DNA from: Otis tarda
Lineage: Eukaryota > Chordata > Aves > Otidiformes > Otididae
Assembly: GCA_026413225.1 (NCBI GenBank)
Contig: CM048553.1
Location: 45,548,001 to 45,612,000, forward strand
Length of the DNA stretch: 64,000 nucleotides
Direction of reading: 5' to 3'
This document shows, piece by piece, positions 37,001 to 48,775 of the stretch. Within the stretch, counting starts at the first letter, position 1. The number at the start of each line of letters is the position of its first letter. The notes under the pieces were generated by a model. That model was not told where the DNA came from. It did no database searches and saw nothing but the letters and a program-made list of their open reading frames with translations. Made by a program: the position numbers and the translations under genes.

Positions 37001-38559
37001 ATCCAGTGGAGCAAAACTCACCCAAACAGCAGGACTGAAAGAGGTGGTGTCATGCCTGCTCGCGTGGAGAGCTCGGCCAGCAGCACCCCGGGGGAAATAC
37101 CCTCTGCAGGGACACATCCCAAACCCTTTCCACGCAACTCCAGGACTCAGATTTTCCTTGGGCTCTTCCCTGTGCTTGGTTTGAAACCCCACTGTATTCA
37201 TATGGCTGGATTCGGGGGGATAGGACTGAACCATCCCTGGAGAGTTTCTCTCTACTTTCCCAGGGCTGAGTATCCAGTGGGAAAAATCTTCTGCTCTTTT
37301 GGATGCTTCCTGAAGGCATCACCATCTCCAGTCAGCTGGGGAAAGGTGAGGCAGCCCATCTGCTGAGTTAACACCCCTGTGGACTCAAATATTAGTTTCT
37401 GGTATCGGTCAAGAAAACTCAAGGATTTAAAGAAAAGACCTGACATCTCTGCCCTTCCTCCTCCCGCCCTCTCCTGCTGTGTGGTGGTGGCAGGGATGCC
37501 ACGAGCCCCCCTTCTGCCTGACGGTGCACAGGCGTCACAAATTCCAGCCTCCCATCCCAAAAGGAGATGAAAAAGGTGAGTCTGACTGCCCAAACGGGAA
37601 CTTGTCCTGGGACTGGGGAGGGGAAAAAACTCAGATGGGGCCCAAACCCAAGCAGCAGACAGAAGCTGGAAGCATGCACGCTGCCTGGCTGCTCCAGGCA
37701 CGGGGGCAGGAGCAGCAGATCCCTGGTCGGAGAGGTCCCCGGTGTGCCAGATGTGAGAAACCTCTTTGCACCCGTGTCATCTCTTGGATGGGTGATGCTG
37801 GGTCTGGCCCATGGGAATAAAACCTAGTTCAGTTTAGAACAGGGGAACAGGTGAGGCTGATCCTTCAGTTATAAGTGAAACAAAGAAACAGGGAAATCCC
37901 CAAGGACCACCTGGAGGCAGTTTGGAGAGGGAAAACTCCCCCTGCTTGGGAAAGGCCACTCCTGTCTTTGGCTTGCCTTCTTCACAAACCAGTAGATTTC
38001 AAAGCCCAAAAGCACGGCATTGCTTTACCTACTAGTTGGCAGCACACAGCTCTGAGGGCTGTATCATTGTAAAATCCATCCCGGGCACAACTGCAGGGTC
38101 CATTTGAAAAGTCCTGAAGCTTAGGAGTTCTTGGAAACAGAGACAATCCTACCAAAACAGCAAGTATCCAAAATAGCTCTAGGGGACAAGTTCTCAGAAA
38201 CTTGACCTTCGCGCCATTCGAAGTCTTCAGTCCAGAAAGAGCCATGAAGATGCTCCTTGCAGAGAGCTGAGACGTGGGTGGGCGTGACCCCACATCAGCT
38301 GATCAACCAGGGAAAAAACAAATGCCTGGGTGATCCCAGAGAGAAAGGCTTGTCCCCACCCAGGTGCAGTCCACCTTGCCAAAGTCTCACAGCAAGAGTT
38401 TTACCTCCGCCGCTTCATTAACGGTGCGTGGCTTGGGGGCTCGTCCTTACACCTCATTTGGAAGCAGGCGGTGGAAGTGGGGACACCCATTCTTGGCTTC
38501 TGGGAGCAAGAACGGGGACACTCACAGTCATCTCCTTGGTTTGATAAAATGCTGCTGAT
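34018..38559. other. Intergenic stretch, no feature recognised
   Basis: About 4.5 kb of moderately GC-rich sequence with many short overlapping open frames in all six phases (up to about 150 codons), none resembling a known protein. A 16-bp direct repeat, GATGAACATTTTCCAT, occurs near 36346 and 36387. A T-run lies near 36728-36743. Confidence 0.55.
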
Positions 38560-39519
38560 TCACATTTGTACCCGCCAGTGCTCAGTGTGGCTGCACAAGG
38601 GCTGCTCATCCCTCAACAGTCTCGAAAAATCCCACCAGTGCTTCCTCCCTGTCATCCTCTGCGTGGGGAAGAGAGAGAAACAAAACCACATAGCTCCAGT
38701 TCTTCTGTTGTACTTTAAGATGTTTTGTAGGTGAGGATAGGCTGCAGCAAATGTTTTATTTAAAACTTTTATCGCAGAGAGCTGCTCCTCCCAGCTTGGA
38801 GGCACTAAATCCCCCATGCCCATAGTGCTCCATGCTGCAGGAAGAAGAGGCACAGCATCTATGAGTGGGCATGATGGGAAGGTCAAGTTTAAGAGACCTT
38901 GTCCTCCAGAGCTATTTTGGGCAGTGTTTAGATATATTTGGAGGCCTGCTGTTCTGGTAGGATCATCAGAGAACTCGTAAACTTCAGGACTTTTGGTCTG
39001 GTCCCCGCAGCTGTGTCTGGGATGGATTTTTAAATAACAAGAGCTGCTCCTGCACCTCTGCACAGATGATGTGGTGCATTTTAAACACTGCGCAGGGAGG
39101 AAGGGTTGCCTTCTGCTGGGGCTGCTGAGTGCCTGGGTCCTCACTGGGGCAGGCAGAGTCCTGGCTTCTGCAGTGTCTCCTCCTCTGAGCAGCTGTCCTG
39201 CTCCGTTCTGCTTCCAAACGCTCCCAGCCTGGAGCAGCGCATTGGGGTGACTTCTGCGAATCTGGATTTTAGTGGGAAAGAGATGGTAACAGAGGGGGGA
39301 AAAGGTAGTGGTGACAGGATATAAAGTGCAGCTGGGCAGATTAGGCTGCAGGGGAATTAAGGAATTACTAATGCTCTGGCAGCATGAAATTTGCCGGTGC
39401 AGAGATGAAACTTTTAAGATGCTCTTGGCAAGCGTGGGGAAAAGACAGCCTGTCCAGCCAATGCCACCTGCTGGAGACAGCACTTGGAGACTGACATTCA
39501 CGGCACCAGTTAAACTCAT
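38560..39519 (-). other. Unexplained 319-codon open reading frame
   Basis: An ATG-initiated frame of 319 codons on the minus strand is the longest uninterrupted frame in the window after POMGNT2. I recognise no domain. The translation is rich in Ser, Pro, Leu and Gln, has scattered cysteines, and shows no signal peptide, membrane helix or clear repeat. An AATAAA on the minus strand (38755-38760) lies inside the frame, which argues against a normal mRNA spanning it. It sits between the convergent POMGNT2 and GASK1A genes with no neighbouring exon signals. It may be chance, a decayed insert or a lineage-specific gene; I do not call it coding. Confidence 0.2.
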
Positions 39520-39689
39520 GTTTCTTAATCATCCTTGTGCCCAAAGCCCCTCTTCTGCAGCTTGAAAACCTGAGCCCATTCCTGGGATGACAGAAGACTC
39601 CGATGCCACAGGTGCAGCCCCTCCGCCATCCCAGGGAAAGTTTCCTACCCCCCAGGTTCCCGATCTCCTTTCCCCCGTTTGCCTTGTCT

Positions 39690-40560
39690 GACAGCTAATT
39701 ATCATTCCAGAAGTAATTGCTGGACGAGCCATATGGGATCCATAAACCACTAATGCTGGGCGATTTTGTTTTCCAAAGAATCAAAAGATCGGAGAGGTCC
39801 TATCTATTATTGTTGTTGTTATTGATATGATTATCACTGTTGTAATAGCAGTCAAAAACGCCAAATTGGGTTGCAGAAACTGTTATTGCTGAGCAAGGTT
39901 ATCGTCCCTGAAGCCATTACAAGTCTAAGAGGTTTTTAATTGGGAGGAAATAATACATTCACAAGCTCTAATGAGAGAGTTACAGAATAAACCCAGACCT
40001 AAGGGGAGGGAAGGAGGAGGGAGTCAAAGCCTCGGTGCAGAGACCCCCCCCGTAAAGGGATGATTTGGGGAGCAGCCACTGCCGCGGCGGCAGATCAGGG
40101 TGGGGGGCTCAGCGCTTCTGCATGCGTGTACGTGCCGATCATCTAATAAGCTGTTTCTTAAGCTCCAGTGATATTGCCACTTACACCATAAATTCAGTGA
40201 TCTTCCCTTTCCTGGTCATTAATCTGCTTTGTTTCCCGACAATTTTATACTCTTCCGATAAACTGTTTGTCTAACCACTTGGAAGAAACAATGTCAAAAA
40301 CTGTACCTTAGGCATTCGCCAAACTAATGAAGAAAATCCATCACCAGGAGAGTTTATCTATTGCCTTGCTGGATGTAAATAAAACGTCAGGCTAATTTAC
40401 TTCCATTAATCTTAAAGGCCGTTGCTACAATGGCAGTCCTATGTCAGAGTGGATTTTTTTTTCCTTTTCCGCATAAATATTTAAGCAAGCACTGAAAGCA
40501 TAAATAAATTGCTTTCTAAAAGCCAGATTATTTTTATATCCAGCCATTTAACCATAAATT
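39690..40560. promoter_or_regulatory. Candidate conserved non-coding block (AT-rich, homeobox-like words)
   Basis: An AT-rich, low-repeat block set in GC-richer surroundings. It has homeodomain-type cores such as GCTAATTATC and AGTAATTGCT near 39696-39720, TTTTTAATTGGG near 39933, and CATTAATC near 40218 and 40405. Sub-blocks 39690-39780, 39845-40000 and 40140-40560 are free of open frames and of mobile-element similarity. That texture is typical of vertebrate enhancers near developmental genes. Conservation cannot be tested here. Confidence 0.3.
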
Positions 40561-40664
40561 TGGATTTACTTGCTAGCTCTCGCCTTTCAGGCAGCAGCCA
40601 GCCCATGCTTCGCTTACGTGGGCATGGAGCCACTTGGGCAGATTTTGCCAAGCATCAGGGGTGC

Positions 40665-40691
40665 CTGAGTGCCACCCCTGAGTGCCACCCC
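40665..40691. repeat. Two-copy 13-bp tandem repeat
   Basis: CTGAGTGCCACCC occurs twice head to tail (40665-40677 and 40678-40690). A small local duplication with no evident function. Confidence 0.75.
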
Positions 40692-40930
40692 ATCGGTGTC
40701 GTCCCCAGCCAGTGGACATCTTCAGTGGGTGCTCGGGTTGCTCTGCAAGATGTCCACAGGGGCTGCTGCAAAGGTTTGGTGCCCTGCGGCAGCAACGGGT
40801 GGCTCAAGAAGTGGCTTTTAAATGCAGCAAAAAGACGTTTATTTTATGGAGGATGAGCCCAGCAGAGCACTGGAGCAGGCTGCTGGGGGGCATTTGAGGG
40901 TCACCAGTTTTGGTGGGGAGTTAAGAACAG

Positions 40931-41158
40931 GTTGGGGGGGGGGACACACGACTGCGTGGGTGTCTGTGTGCATGGGGGATGTGTGTGCACGGAGGGGATG
41001 TACATGCGTGTGTGTGCACACATGCGTGTCCACGTGTGTGTGGGTGCATGCATGCACAGGGGTGGGTGGGTGCAAGTGTGGGTGCGTTGTATGCATGTGG
41101 GTGGAGTGGTGTGCATGTGTTTGCATCCATGCACACATGTGCATGTGTTCTGTTGGTT
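40931..41158. repeat. GT-rich degenerate repeat (GTGTGTG / GCATG / GGGTG)
   Basis: About 230 bp made almost entirely of GTGTG, TGCATG, TGCACA and GGTGGGTG words, beginning with a G10 run at 40934-40943. The strand bias leaves long open frames on both strands, with translations rich in Cys, Val and Met on one strand and His and Thr on the other. These are repeat artefacts. The alternating purine-pyrimidine tracts could form Z-DNA (inference). Confidence 0.85.
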
Positions 41159-44100
41159 GTAGCTGACTTGGACCCTGCCCTCCTTCCCCTGCCCCAATTT
41201 CCTGCCAGTTGAAGTGCTGTGCACAGCCAGGGACTCATTAAACACAGATCATGCCACTCGGATCACTGTGGAAAGAAGTTTCCACCTCGTGAAGCCCTGT
41301 GAGGATGCATGCCCATGCTCTCAAACGCTACTCCCCAAGTGCTGGCAGCGAGCAGCACGTTCCCCCAGTGCCAAGGGTGGGCCCGAGGGGTGAGGCAGGG
41401 ATGCCCTCCTGCAAGGAGCTCCAGCGGGAGTGCTGCCTGGTGCCCTGGGGACAACCTTATGGGCTTTTCTGACAGCTCTTGAAGTGATAAAGGGAAGAAC
41501 AAGGCAGAACTTGCTGGTTTTGGGTGATGTGTGGAGCAAGCAGCACTTCATGCCCACGTTGCTGGACCCCTGGGGGCACTTGCACGCAGACGGCTTCACT
41601 TTCCTAATGGTCTTGGCTCCTTTCTGCTGCTCTCCTCCATCCTGTCACCAGTGATGCTAGCAAGAGCATCCTTGGTGGGATAGGAGTTGCGTTTAATTGC
41701 CCCCCTGAGAGCCACTTGCACTTCAGCTCTTGCAAGCCCAGGGACAGTGCCTGAATTTGTTTCTCCACTCTTTTTCGCCTTGCTTAGCTGCTGCTGCCTT
41801 CTTTAAACCAAAGCAGTTCTGCTCTAGCTTTGCAGCCAGCTTGTACCGTGCCCTTTCTTTGTTACTCCACCCCAACAGGATCCATGGTGACGTCCAGTGA
41901 AATTTGGTTAAAACAGGATCACTCCCGAGATGAGATCTTGTTTGTCAAGCCCTGAGTGAATTTTTATGATTACATTATAAACCCATAAGAATAAGTTTAT
42001 CATAGGAAATATGACACATTCATAGCTGGAGCAAACCGAACCTGACACTATGTGATCAAGGCTGATGCTGCCAGAGCAGCCCATGGGATTTCTCTGAACG
42101 GCTGTGACCACAGTCCAGAGCCTGTGCGCTTTGCTGGCTACACAGACAAGCCCACGGAAAAAATGACTAATTGGAGGACACTAATGATCTGTTGCAGCAA
42201 GATCATGGCTTTTGCTTCTCTCATTTATCCATACAACATTAATTCAAAAGCAATTTTTTATTCATATGCGTAAGTGTTTACAGATGTTCTGACACGTTTA
42301 GCCCTCACACTCACATGCTACAAATAAGGACATGCAAAAAACTCTAGAAAAATCCCCACTGCCTTGCCCAATATTAAGGTCAAGCAGATGCCACCAGAGG
42401 CAAGAGATGTAACCAGAGGCAAGGCAAAAGCTGCTGTTCCAGCACAGACAAGTCAACAGCTTTGGCCACTGCGCAGTGCTCCACCTTCCTCTCACTTCTT
42501 GCTGAGAATTTGGCTTGCATGGGATGAAAAACCTCTCTTTTAATGAAATTTCTCATTTAAATGAGAAAAAAACAAGACTATGATTGATGCTACACATCCT
42601 AACTAATGCCCTTCTGACCACGTAGCTTTTCACAGGATTTAATTTTGTCACATTTAGTCTCCTTTATTCAGGAGGCTGTGCCTGGGCATGGCTTATCACA
42701 GGACCCAGGATGAGTTATTTTATTCTCCTCCATGCTTGCAGGCTAAGCTCACCTCCTGATAATGAATCCCCATGATTTGGGCTGTAGAGGGACTTCCCTG
42801 ACAGTCATCCATCCTCTGAAACAGCAAATGGAGTGATAACTCATGGGGTGGAGAGGATGGTGGGGGAAAGGCTTTCCATGGGTAATGAAAGGGCAGGACT
42901 CTGGGAAGATGCTGCCAGCGCTCTGGATGCTGACGTGCCTGTGATGTTGAGTGCCGGCATTTTCTGAGAGCACTCATGCTTGTTGATTCATGTCACCTAT
43001 GCCTCACTTCATCTTCTCTTAAGCGAGATGAAAAAAGGTTAAAAAAAAAAAGGTAATTGCTTGTGCTTATCAGCATCGGCGCTAAAGTATCCCCGTGCAA
43101 GCTCTATAACTGACACGGCACTGAGATGGCTGGAGCAAGGAGGTAATTTTCTGCCTTTCCCACTGTATGGGTGGCCGTGTTCTCCAAAGCTAAGGCAATG
43201 GGACAGCAACACAGAGCAGGTGACCACATCGTTCTCACGGAGGCTTTCCGAAGGCTCAAGTGGCTCGGGGTGCCTCAAGTATGGAGGCCCCACCTGTAAT
43301 GCTGGAGAAATGCAGGACTGCTCCCTGAGCCTCCTTTAAAAACCCTTCTCCGGGTGGCAAACCATCCATCAGCGAGGAGCCTGCTGCTCCTGGCAAGCAA
43401 GCACTGACCACGTGCTTCCGCTGGGAAACACGCCGTGGAGAGCAAGAGAGGGTCTGCCAGGTCCCGTCCCTGTATCTTTTTCCCTCTTGTTCATTTTGCT
43501 TTTGAATTTTCTTTTGGCCCTGACACTTGAGGACTTGCCTGTCTGGGGTGTTGCTGTGCCCCATCACAGTGGGCTCCTGGGCAAGAGCCTAAGGAGGCGA
43601 CAGCGGCGGGATGGGTTCTGCCGGAGGTGCCAGGAAGCTCAGAAAGCATTTTGCCCTCAATTGCTTTCTGCTGAAATAGCCTGGCATTTTTGACAAAAGA
43701 TTTTTTTTCTGCAAGCCTTGGAAAGGGTTTGGTGCAGCCGTGCCTAAGAGAGCAGGCAGCAGCGTGTTTCACAAGCGGCGGAGCTCACAGGAGGTTTCCC
43801 TTTTAATCCCCTGATGGTGAAGGAAAAGGGCGAGCAAGAGATTGAAACCTTCACACCCCACAGGCAAAACACACCTTGGCAGCAGCCCAGCCCTGCCAAG
43901 GCTCAGCACAGAGGACACGAGGGTGGCACCGCGGGCACCGTGATGGCAGCGGCTGCCAGGCACTGCCTGTGGGTCTGGGGTCCCGCCTGGCCCCAGCTTG
44001 GGCACTGGTTTACACCCGCTCCCAGGCACACATCACCTCCCCTGCAGGGGTAGGACGGAGCTCAGCTCAGGTGACTTGTCCCTGCTTAATCCACTTAGAA

Positions 44101-44636
44101 AGCTCCCCTCTGCCTTCCCCCATGCTGCTTCAGCCTCTCTGCCCGTAATGTTTTGGAAACAGGGAAGACATCATCAAAAAGCCCAGTCCAAGCCATGAAC
44201 AGGCTGCCAGTGACTTCCCCCAGCCTTGAGCAGCGCCTCTCACTGCTCCTTTAACCCTTCTCAGGGTCCCTGTAGGCTGTTCAGTGGTCCAAGCCTCCAG
44301 TTTTCAAAGTTCCTGGGGGAGCAGGGGGTGAAGGCATCCAAAAATTCTCATGGATGTGCCCCCTTTGAAAATCCACGCTGAGACCCGTTGCTTGATAAAT
44401 GTCGCTTAACACCTTTCTCAAGCAGTTGTGGATTGTCTCAGAAGACATCTCCTCCTCCTCTTTCCTACTCCCTGCGATCCTATCTCCTTTTCCAGGGCAT
44501 CCTACAAGGGAAGGGACACCTTTTGGAAAGGTAAGCACCCACATGCAGTCTCACATCGCCCATGCCAAGGGCATGAGGTACATCCATCACCGCCGGGATT
44601 TGCAAGGCAGGCACGCTGTGATGGTCAGAGGCCGGT
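41159..44636. other. Stretch downstream of GASK1A, including its probable 3' UTR
   Basis: The right-hand part should hold the GASK1A 3' UTR on the minus strand. A candidate ATTAAA signal (minus strand, 43807-43802) would give a 3' UTR of about 0.85 kb. The rest shows no gene or mobile element. Many short overlapping frames are present, none recognised. Confidence 0.45.
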
Positions 44637-44847
44637 TCAGCAGGGCGAGTCCTCGAACACCGTCAGGTTGCGCTCCTGGATGTACCTCAGCAGGACGCGC
44701 GCCCGCCTGTCGATGGTCCGAAGAAGGGGTCTCAGGCCCTCGGCGCCACCCTGGCTCTCCCAGAGCTCCCGGTCCACGCGCAGCGACTCCAGCAGCAGGC
44801 TCTGCAACCTGCCCGACCGCAGCGTGGCCACTGCCACTGCAGGGAAG
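44637..44847 (-). CDS. GASK1A: GASK1A last coding exon (C-terminus)
   Basis: This exon encodes the C-terminal 69 residues of Golgi-associated kinase 1A (FAM198A). It carries LRSGRLQSLLLESLRVDREL and WESQGGAEGLRPLLRTIDRR, and ends ERNLTVFEDSPC then TGA. These are the conserved C-terminal helices of the FAM198 family. The acceptor is CCGCTGCAG before C-TTC-CCT (AG at 44849-44848). The first base completes a split codon with the preceding exon, reading GID-S-FPAV, which fits the phase-2 donor there. A downstream CAG could also be used as an acceptor, but only the 44847 start keeps frame with the upstream exon. Nothing is broken in this exon. The 515-bp intron on its upstream side has GT-AG ends. 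Confidence 0.88.
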
Positions 44848-45361
44848 CTGCAGCGGAGGGGCAGAAGAGAGAGGGAGGGAAGGGGTTGGGTGCTTCGAGA
44901 AGAAATGCAAGTCCACCCAGAGGAACATGGGATGAGGAGCCTTCTGCTTAAAACTCTGCATGTGGTGAGCGTGCAGGACAGCTTCATCAGAAACAGATCC
45001 AAATGAGTTCCAAATCAAGGGGTCAACAGCATGCCAAGTGTATGCTGGGCAACAACACAAGAAATACTGAAATACCTGATTATTTGTTATTTTTGTGCAG
45101 CTGCCAATCAGATAGGACTTTGGAGACTGCCACCAGCCACCCAGAGCAGGATGAAGATCCAAATTCAGTGCAGAGGCACACACGTGCCCAGCCACGTGCC
45201 CTGTCCTGGGTGGGAGGTGGCCCTGCTTCACAGGGGTGCCCGGCTGGGGAGGCCAGGGAAGGCAAAAAGGTGTGCACATTGGGCTGGTGTCCATCCCGCG
45301 TGTGCAAGCTCAGCCCTTGCCCGCGACTTGCCACCCAGGAGGGTGCACATCACCCTTCCTA

Positions 45362-45496
<135 letters not shown>

Positions 45497-45688
45497 TTAC
45501 TGCGAGGAGTCACCTGTTTGGCTGTTTAGGCTGGTTTTTTAATGCATTGAATAATCCTGAGAGCATATGGGGGCCGGCAGCTGCCAAATATAGATAGGTC
45601 CCCCTTGCTGCAACATCAGCCCTGCAAAGGCCTCCCAGGCACCTTCATCGTAGACCCAGAGCAGCTCCTGGGAAGTGGGGGGACATAC

Positions 45689-45812
45689 CAAGATGTGGAC
45701 CAGGACTAGCTCCGCTGGGTTTCGGCACTTCTCATGGAGCCTCTCCTCCACGCAAGGCTCAGAGGGATCAGGGCTGAAACCCACAGCAGTAGCGGTCCAG
45801 GCGGTCATGAAC
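45689..45812 (-). CDS. GASK1A: GASK1A coding exon with the HDR catalytic-type motif; carries a 1-nt frame disruption
   Basis: The exon begins at TGTGTCTTGCAG followed by GTTCATGAC, and ends TCCACATCTTG followed by GTATGT. Its first part reads VHDRLDRYCCGFQP, the family block that lines up with the catalytic-loop region of FAM20-type kinases. Its second part reads DPSEPCVEERLHEKC and NPAELVLVHIL, equally conserved, but in the next frame. The switch falls at the GGG at 45771-45773 (CCC on the coding strand). Read straight through, CAG-CCC is followed by TGA. Dropping one base there joins both conserved blocks. The exon is 124 nt while both flanking junctions are phase 0, which agrees with one extra base. 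The cause is either a homopolymer-type sequence error or a real loss-of-function change. Everything else in the exon looks functional. Confidence 0.88.
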
Positions 45813-46821
45813 CTGCAAGACACATTTGGGGACCTTAGCAGGGGCATGCACCTGGGGCAGAGAGGTCCAATTGTAAACTTTTCTTGCTCACAGGAAAATT
45901 AAAAATTTCTAAGGAGCCTCAGTAGACATGAAATGGAAAAGCTGCATACACCGGTGAGTGAGAGAGGGGCAGGGAAGCATTCAAAAGCTGAGCTGACTTG
46001 CAAAAGCGTTTGGCTTGGAGGAGAGCCCAACAAAGGAGATGGTGACAGGCTTTTCTGCTGGAGTTCAGACACCTGCCTCAGGTACTTCCATACTCCATAT
46101 TTACACAGCAAATGGGTCATGCTTCCAGCTGAAACCAAAGGAAGACGTACACAGTGATTAATGTAAAAAAAAAAAACAACCCAAAAGCATCTAAGGAAAC
46201 CTAAGTTTTGAAAGCTCAGAAGGAGATTTCTTTTCCTCAGGCTGAGTCTTGGTACAGAAGATGATGGTTTCATCTGGCTCCTGGCTCATACACACCCTTT
46301 CATCCATCCCTACCAGTAACTTAAGCAGCTCTCAATGGAAAGATGATAAATGGAAAAGGATCTGCAAGGGAAAAAGCAATCTGTGCAATATACAGAGCAT
46401 GCCTGACATCTAAGTTAGGCCATGGTGAGTTAACTACATTTGGGTTTAATTATTTGCAGGCACTGCTAAGGCTCTGTTTTGTTGAGGCTGTCAAGTCTCC
46501 CAACTTCCCACCCCAAATCCCTGCAGAAAACCCAGTGCTGCTTGGCAGCCTCCAGTGTTTCACCCGCACCCTCGAAAAGATGAGGGACTTTTAAAAGAAA
46601 TAAATCTCTGTCAGACTTGGTTTCAATTACCCTGCCTTGGGATTTATGAAGCTTCCTCAGCTTTGTCAGAAGAAGCCAGCACATCCTCTGCGGTGGCCTG
46701 TGGGGCAGACGGGACCTCACTGGCTGTCGACAGCCCTGCGTGCTGCCGTGGCCATGCAAGGGGGCTGCCTCACTACTTTCTACTCTGGAGGCCTGTTTAC
46801 AACATTACAGCAAAAAGCCAC

Positions 46822-46890
46822 CCTATATATACATATATATATATATATATAAAATATATATAATATATATAATATATATATAAAATAAAT
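46822..46890. repeat. AT dinucleotide microsatellite
   Basis: About 70 bp of (TA)n with interrupting AAATA units, inside the long GASK1A intron. It is likely length-variable and self-complementary. Confidence 0.9.
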
Positions 46891-48668
46891 CTATTTTCTG
46901 ATTGGAGCGCAAAGGTGTCCGAGTCGCTCGCTTGTTCAGGGCTGCAGGTGCCAGCCTGGGAGCCAGGGCTCGGGGTACAGAGAGGCTCCTGAACTGCCAG
47001 GAGGGCTGGAGCAGATCTCCAGTGAGCCCAGGGAGATCTACAGGTGATAACTACATGGAAACCAAGTGACCCACAGTGGCTGCCTATTCCCCTCACCCTG
47101 ATAATTAGCAAAACGTATCAATTACTGGCTGTGCTTTGACAGAGAGTTCAGTCTGAACCCAAACACTAATCAAGTACTGGGAAAGCTGCTGCAGGAAACA
47201 AAAGGTTTGATTTCCATGGCTATTATATTCATAACCCTTTGAGAAGCAAGATTAGTCCCACACTGGCGCCCCTGAACAAATCCCTCTGTTTCCTGAGGTT
47301 TAATGAAGCACTTGGGTCAGTGTTTCTCCATCAGGAGACCCACCAGTGAAAAGTGCTATAGCATCTTTTGACACAAAACACATCAAAAAGAAAGAAAACA
47401 CCTCCATGCATCTCCTTGGGCTACCTGTTGGAAAGCTCAGCACACCAGTTTCTCTCACCTACTACATTGTTCTCCAGGCTGCACAGAAGGCGAAGACAAC
47501 CTGAGATGACTTACAGAGACATGAAATGTGCTCACACCTCCATTCACTCGCCTGCAAGTGCCTGTGGCACCGAGGCAGCTCCGTGCTGGACCTGCGGAGC
47601 TGCAAGGTGGAGGCTGGACCTGGTGTCCAAGTGGAGCCCCAGGAGATGGACCAGCTGGTTGTGGAGATGCTGAGAGCACTGCTGACATGTTGACAAGCCC
47701 TCCCTCCCTCTGTCCCTCCTCAGGTCTTTTATATCAATTTCTCCTCACCAGAGCCGAAACAGCTCTAATGAACAGGACACTGGGTCTTACTGCTGGAACA
47801 CAAATACGTGAGCCACACCTTCTCCTGTCCAAGTTCAAACCCTGTGAGAAGCTCCCTTTCAGCCCCTCTTTGGTCCCACGTGAAGCTCAGTTGCCCCAGA
47901 GCATCCCCTTGGGTCCAACGGGACTTTCCAGCCATGACTCAGCCTGGGACAGCTTTCCTCAAGGAAAACTACATTGCTCCACCCCCAGCTGGGAAGGGGG
48001 TGCTGCAGGGCAGGGCCATGGCTACAGAGCTTCAGAGCTGATGTATTTTTGGCCCTTTTTAAAGCACAAGACAAAGCTATCAACAGCTGCTCCCTTTCTA
48101 GCAGGCTCAGTGTTTTGCCCCTGGTAAAGCTTCGCACCAAGAGGGTTGTTCCCCTATGGCAAACACCAAGGGAAACCAATATAGAAGTAGCCTAATTTTC
48201 AGGTTAATTGAAGAAAACAATCAAGATTTCAATGCCGATGTACAGCAGGGCTCAAAGCTCACAGCTTCTCCTTCCCCAGCAAGGGCTGTGGGAGGCTAAA
48301 GCCGTTTCTGAAGGACACTGTTTCACTTCTATAACATCCTGCTGACTTGGTGCTTCTTTACCTTTACATGACTTTTCTGCAGGGGAGGATCCCATTGGAG
48401 TTGCTGAGGAAAACCTGTGGATTTCCCTTGGACTTATCATTGCACTGCTTTGGCCCTTGAAGGGAAAGTCTCTTTAAAACTAGACACTTTCTCCTGGAGA
48501 CTCAGCCTTTCCATTGCACTCCATGGTATTTTGGCCTGGGGAAGGGAGTTGGTTAATCTTCACATTTCTCTGGCTGTTTCAGCTAAAATATTTCCAAGCC
48601 CAGCCAGGACTGCTCCGCCTCTGCCAGCCATAATCTGAGGTTATAAAGATTAATGGTCAGGATTTGCC

Positions 48669-48775
48669 AAAAAAAAAAAAAAAAAAAAAAAGGAAAGAGT
48701 AAGGAGAACACATATTTTAATAGTCTTTTTTTTTTTTCTTTATCCCTTCCTTTCTTTTTTTTTTTTGTTTAATAC
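48669..48775. repeat. A23 run followed by T-rich runs
   Basis: Twenty-three A residues at 48669-48691 are followed after about 35 bp by two T-rich runs (about 48726-48738 and 48757-48768). The A and T runs could pair in an intronic transcript. It may be a decayed poly(A) tail, but no retroelement body is recognisable on either side. Confidence 0.8.

Noticed and set aside
40822-41245. Cys/Val-rich and His/Thr-rich ORFs on both strands
   Set aside because: They are translations of a GT-rich repeat tract.
44399-45006. Plus-strand ORFs of 178 and 192 codons over the GASK1A last exon
   Set aside because: They are antisense to a recognised GASK1A exon and owe their length to its codon bias; no family resemblance.
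47528-48127. Plus-strand 199-codon ORF inside the GASK1A intron
   Set aside because: Antisense in an intron, no recognised domain and overlapped by frames in other phases; not supported as a gene.
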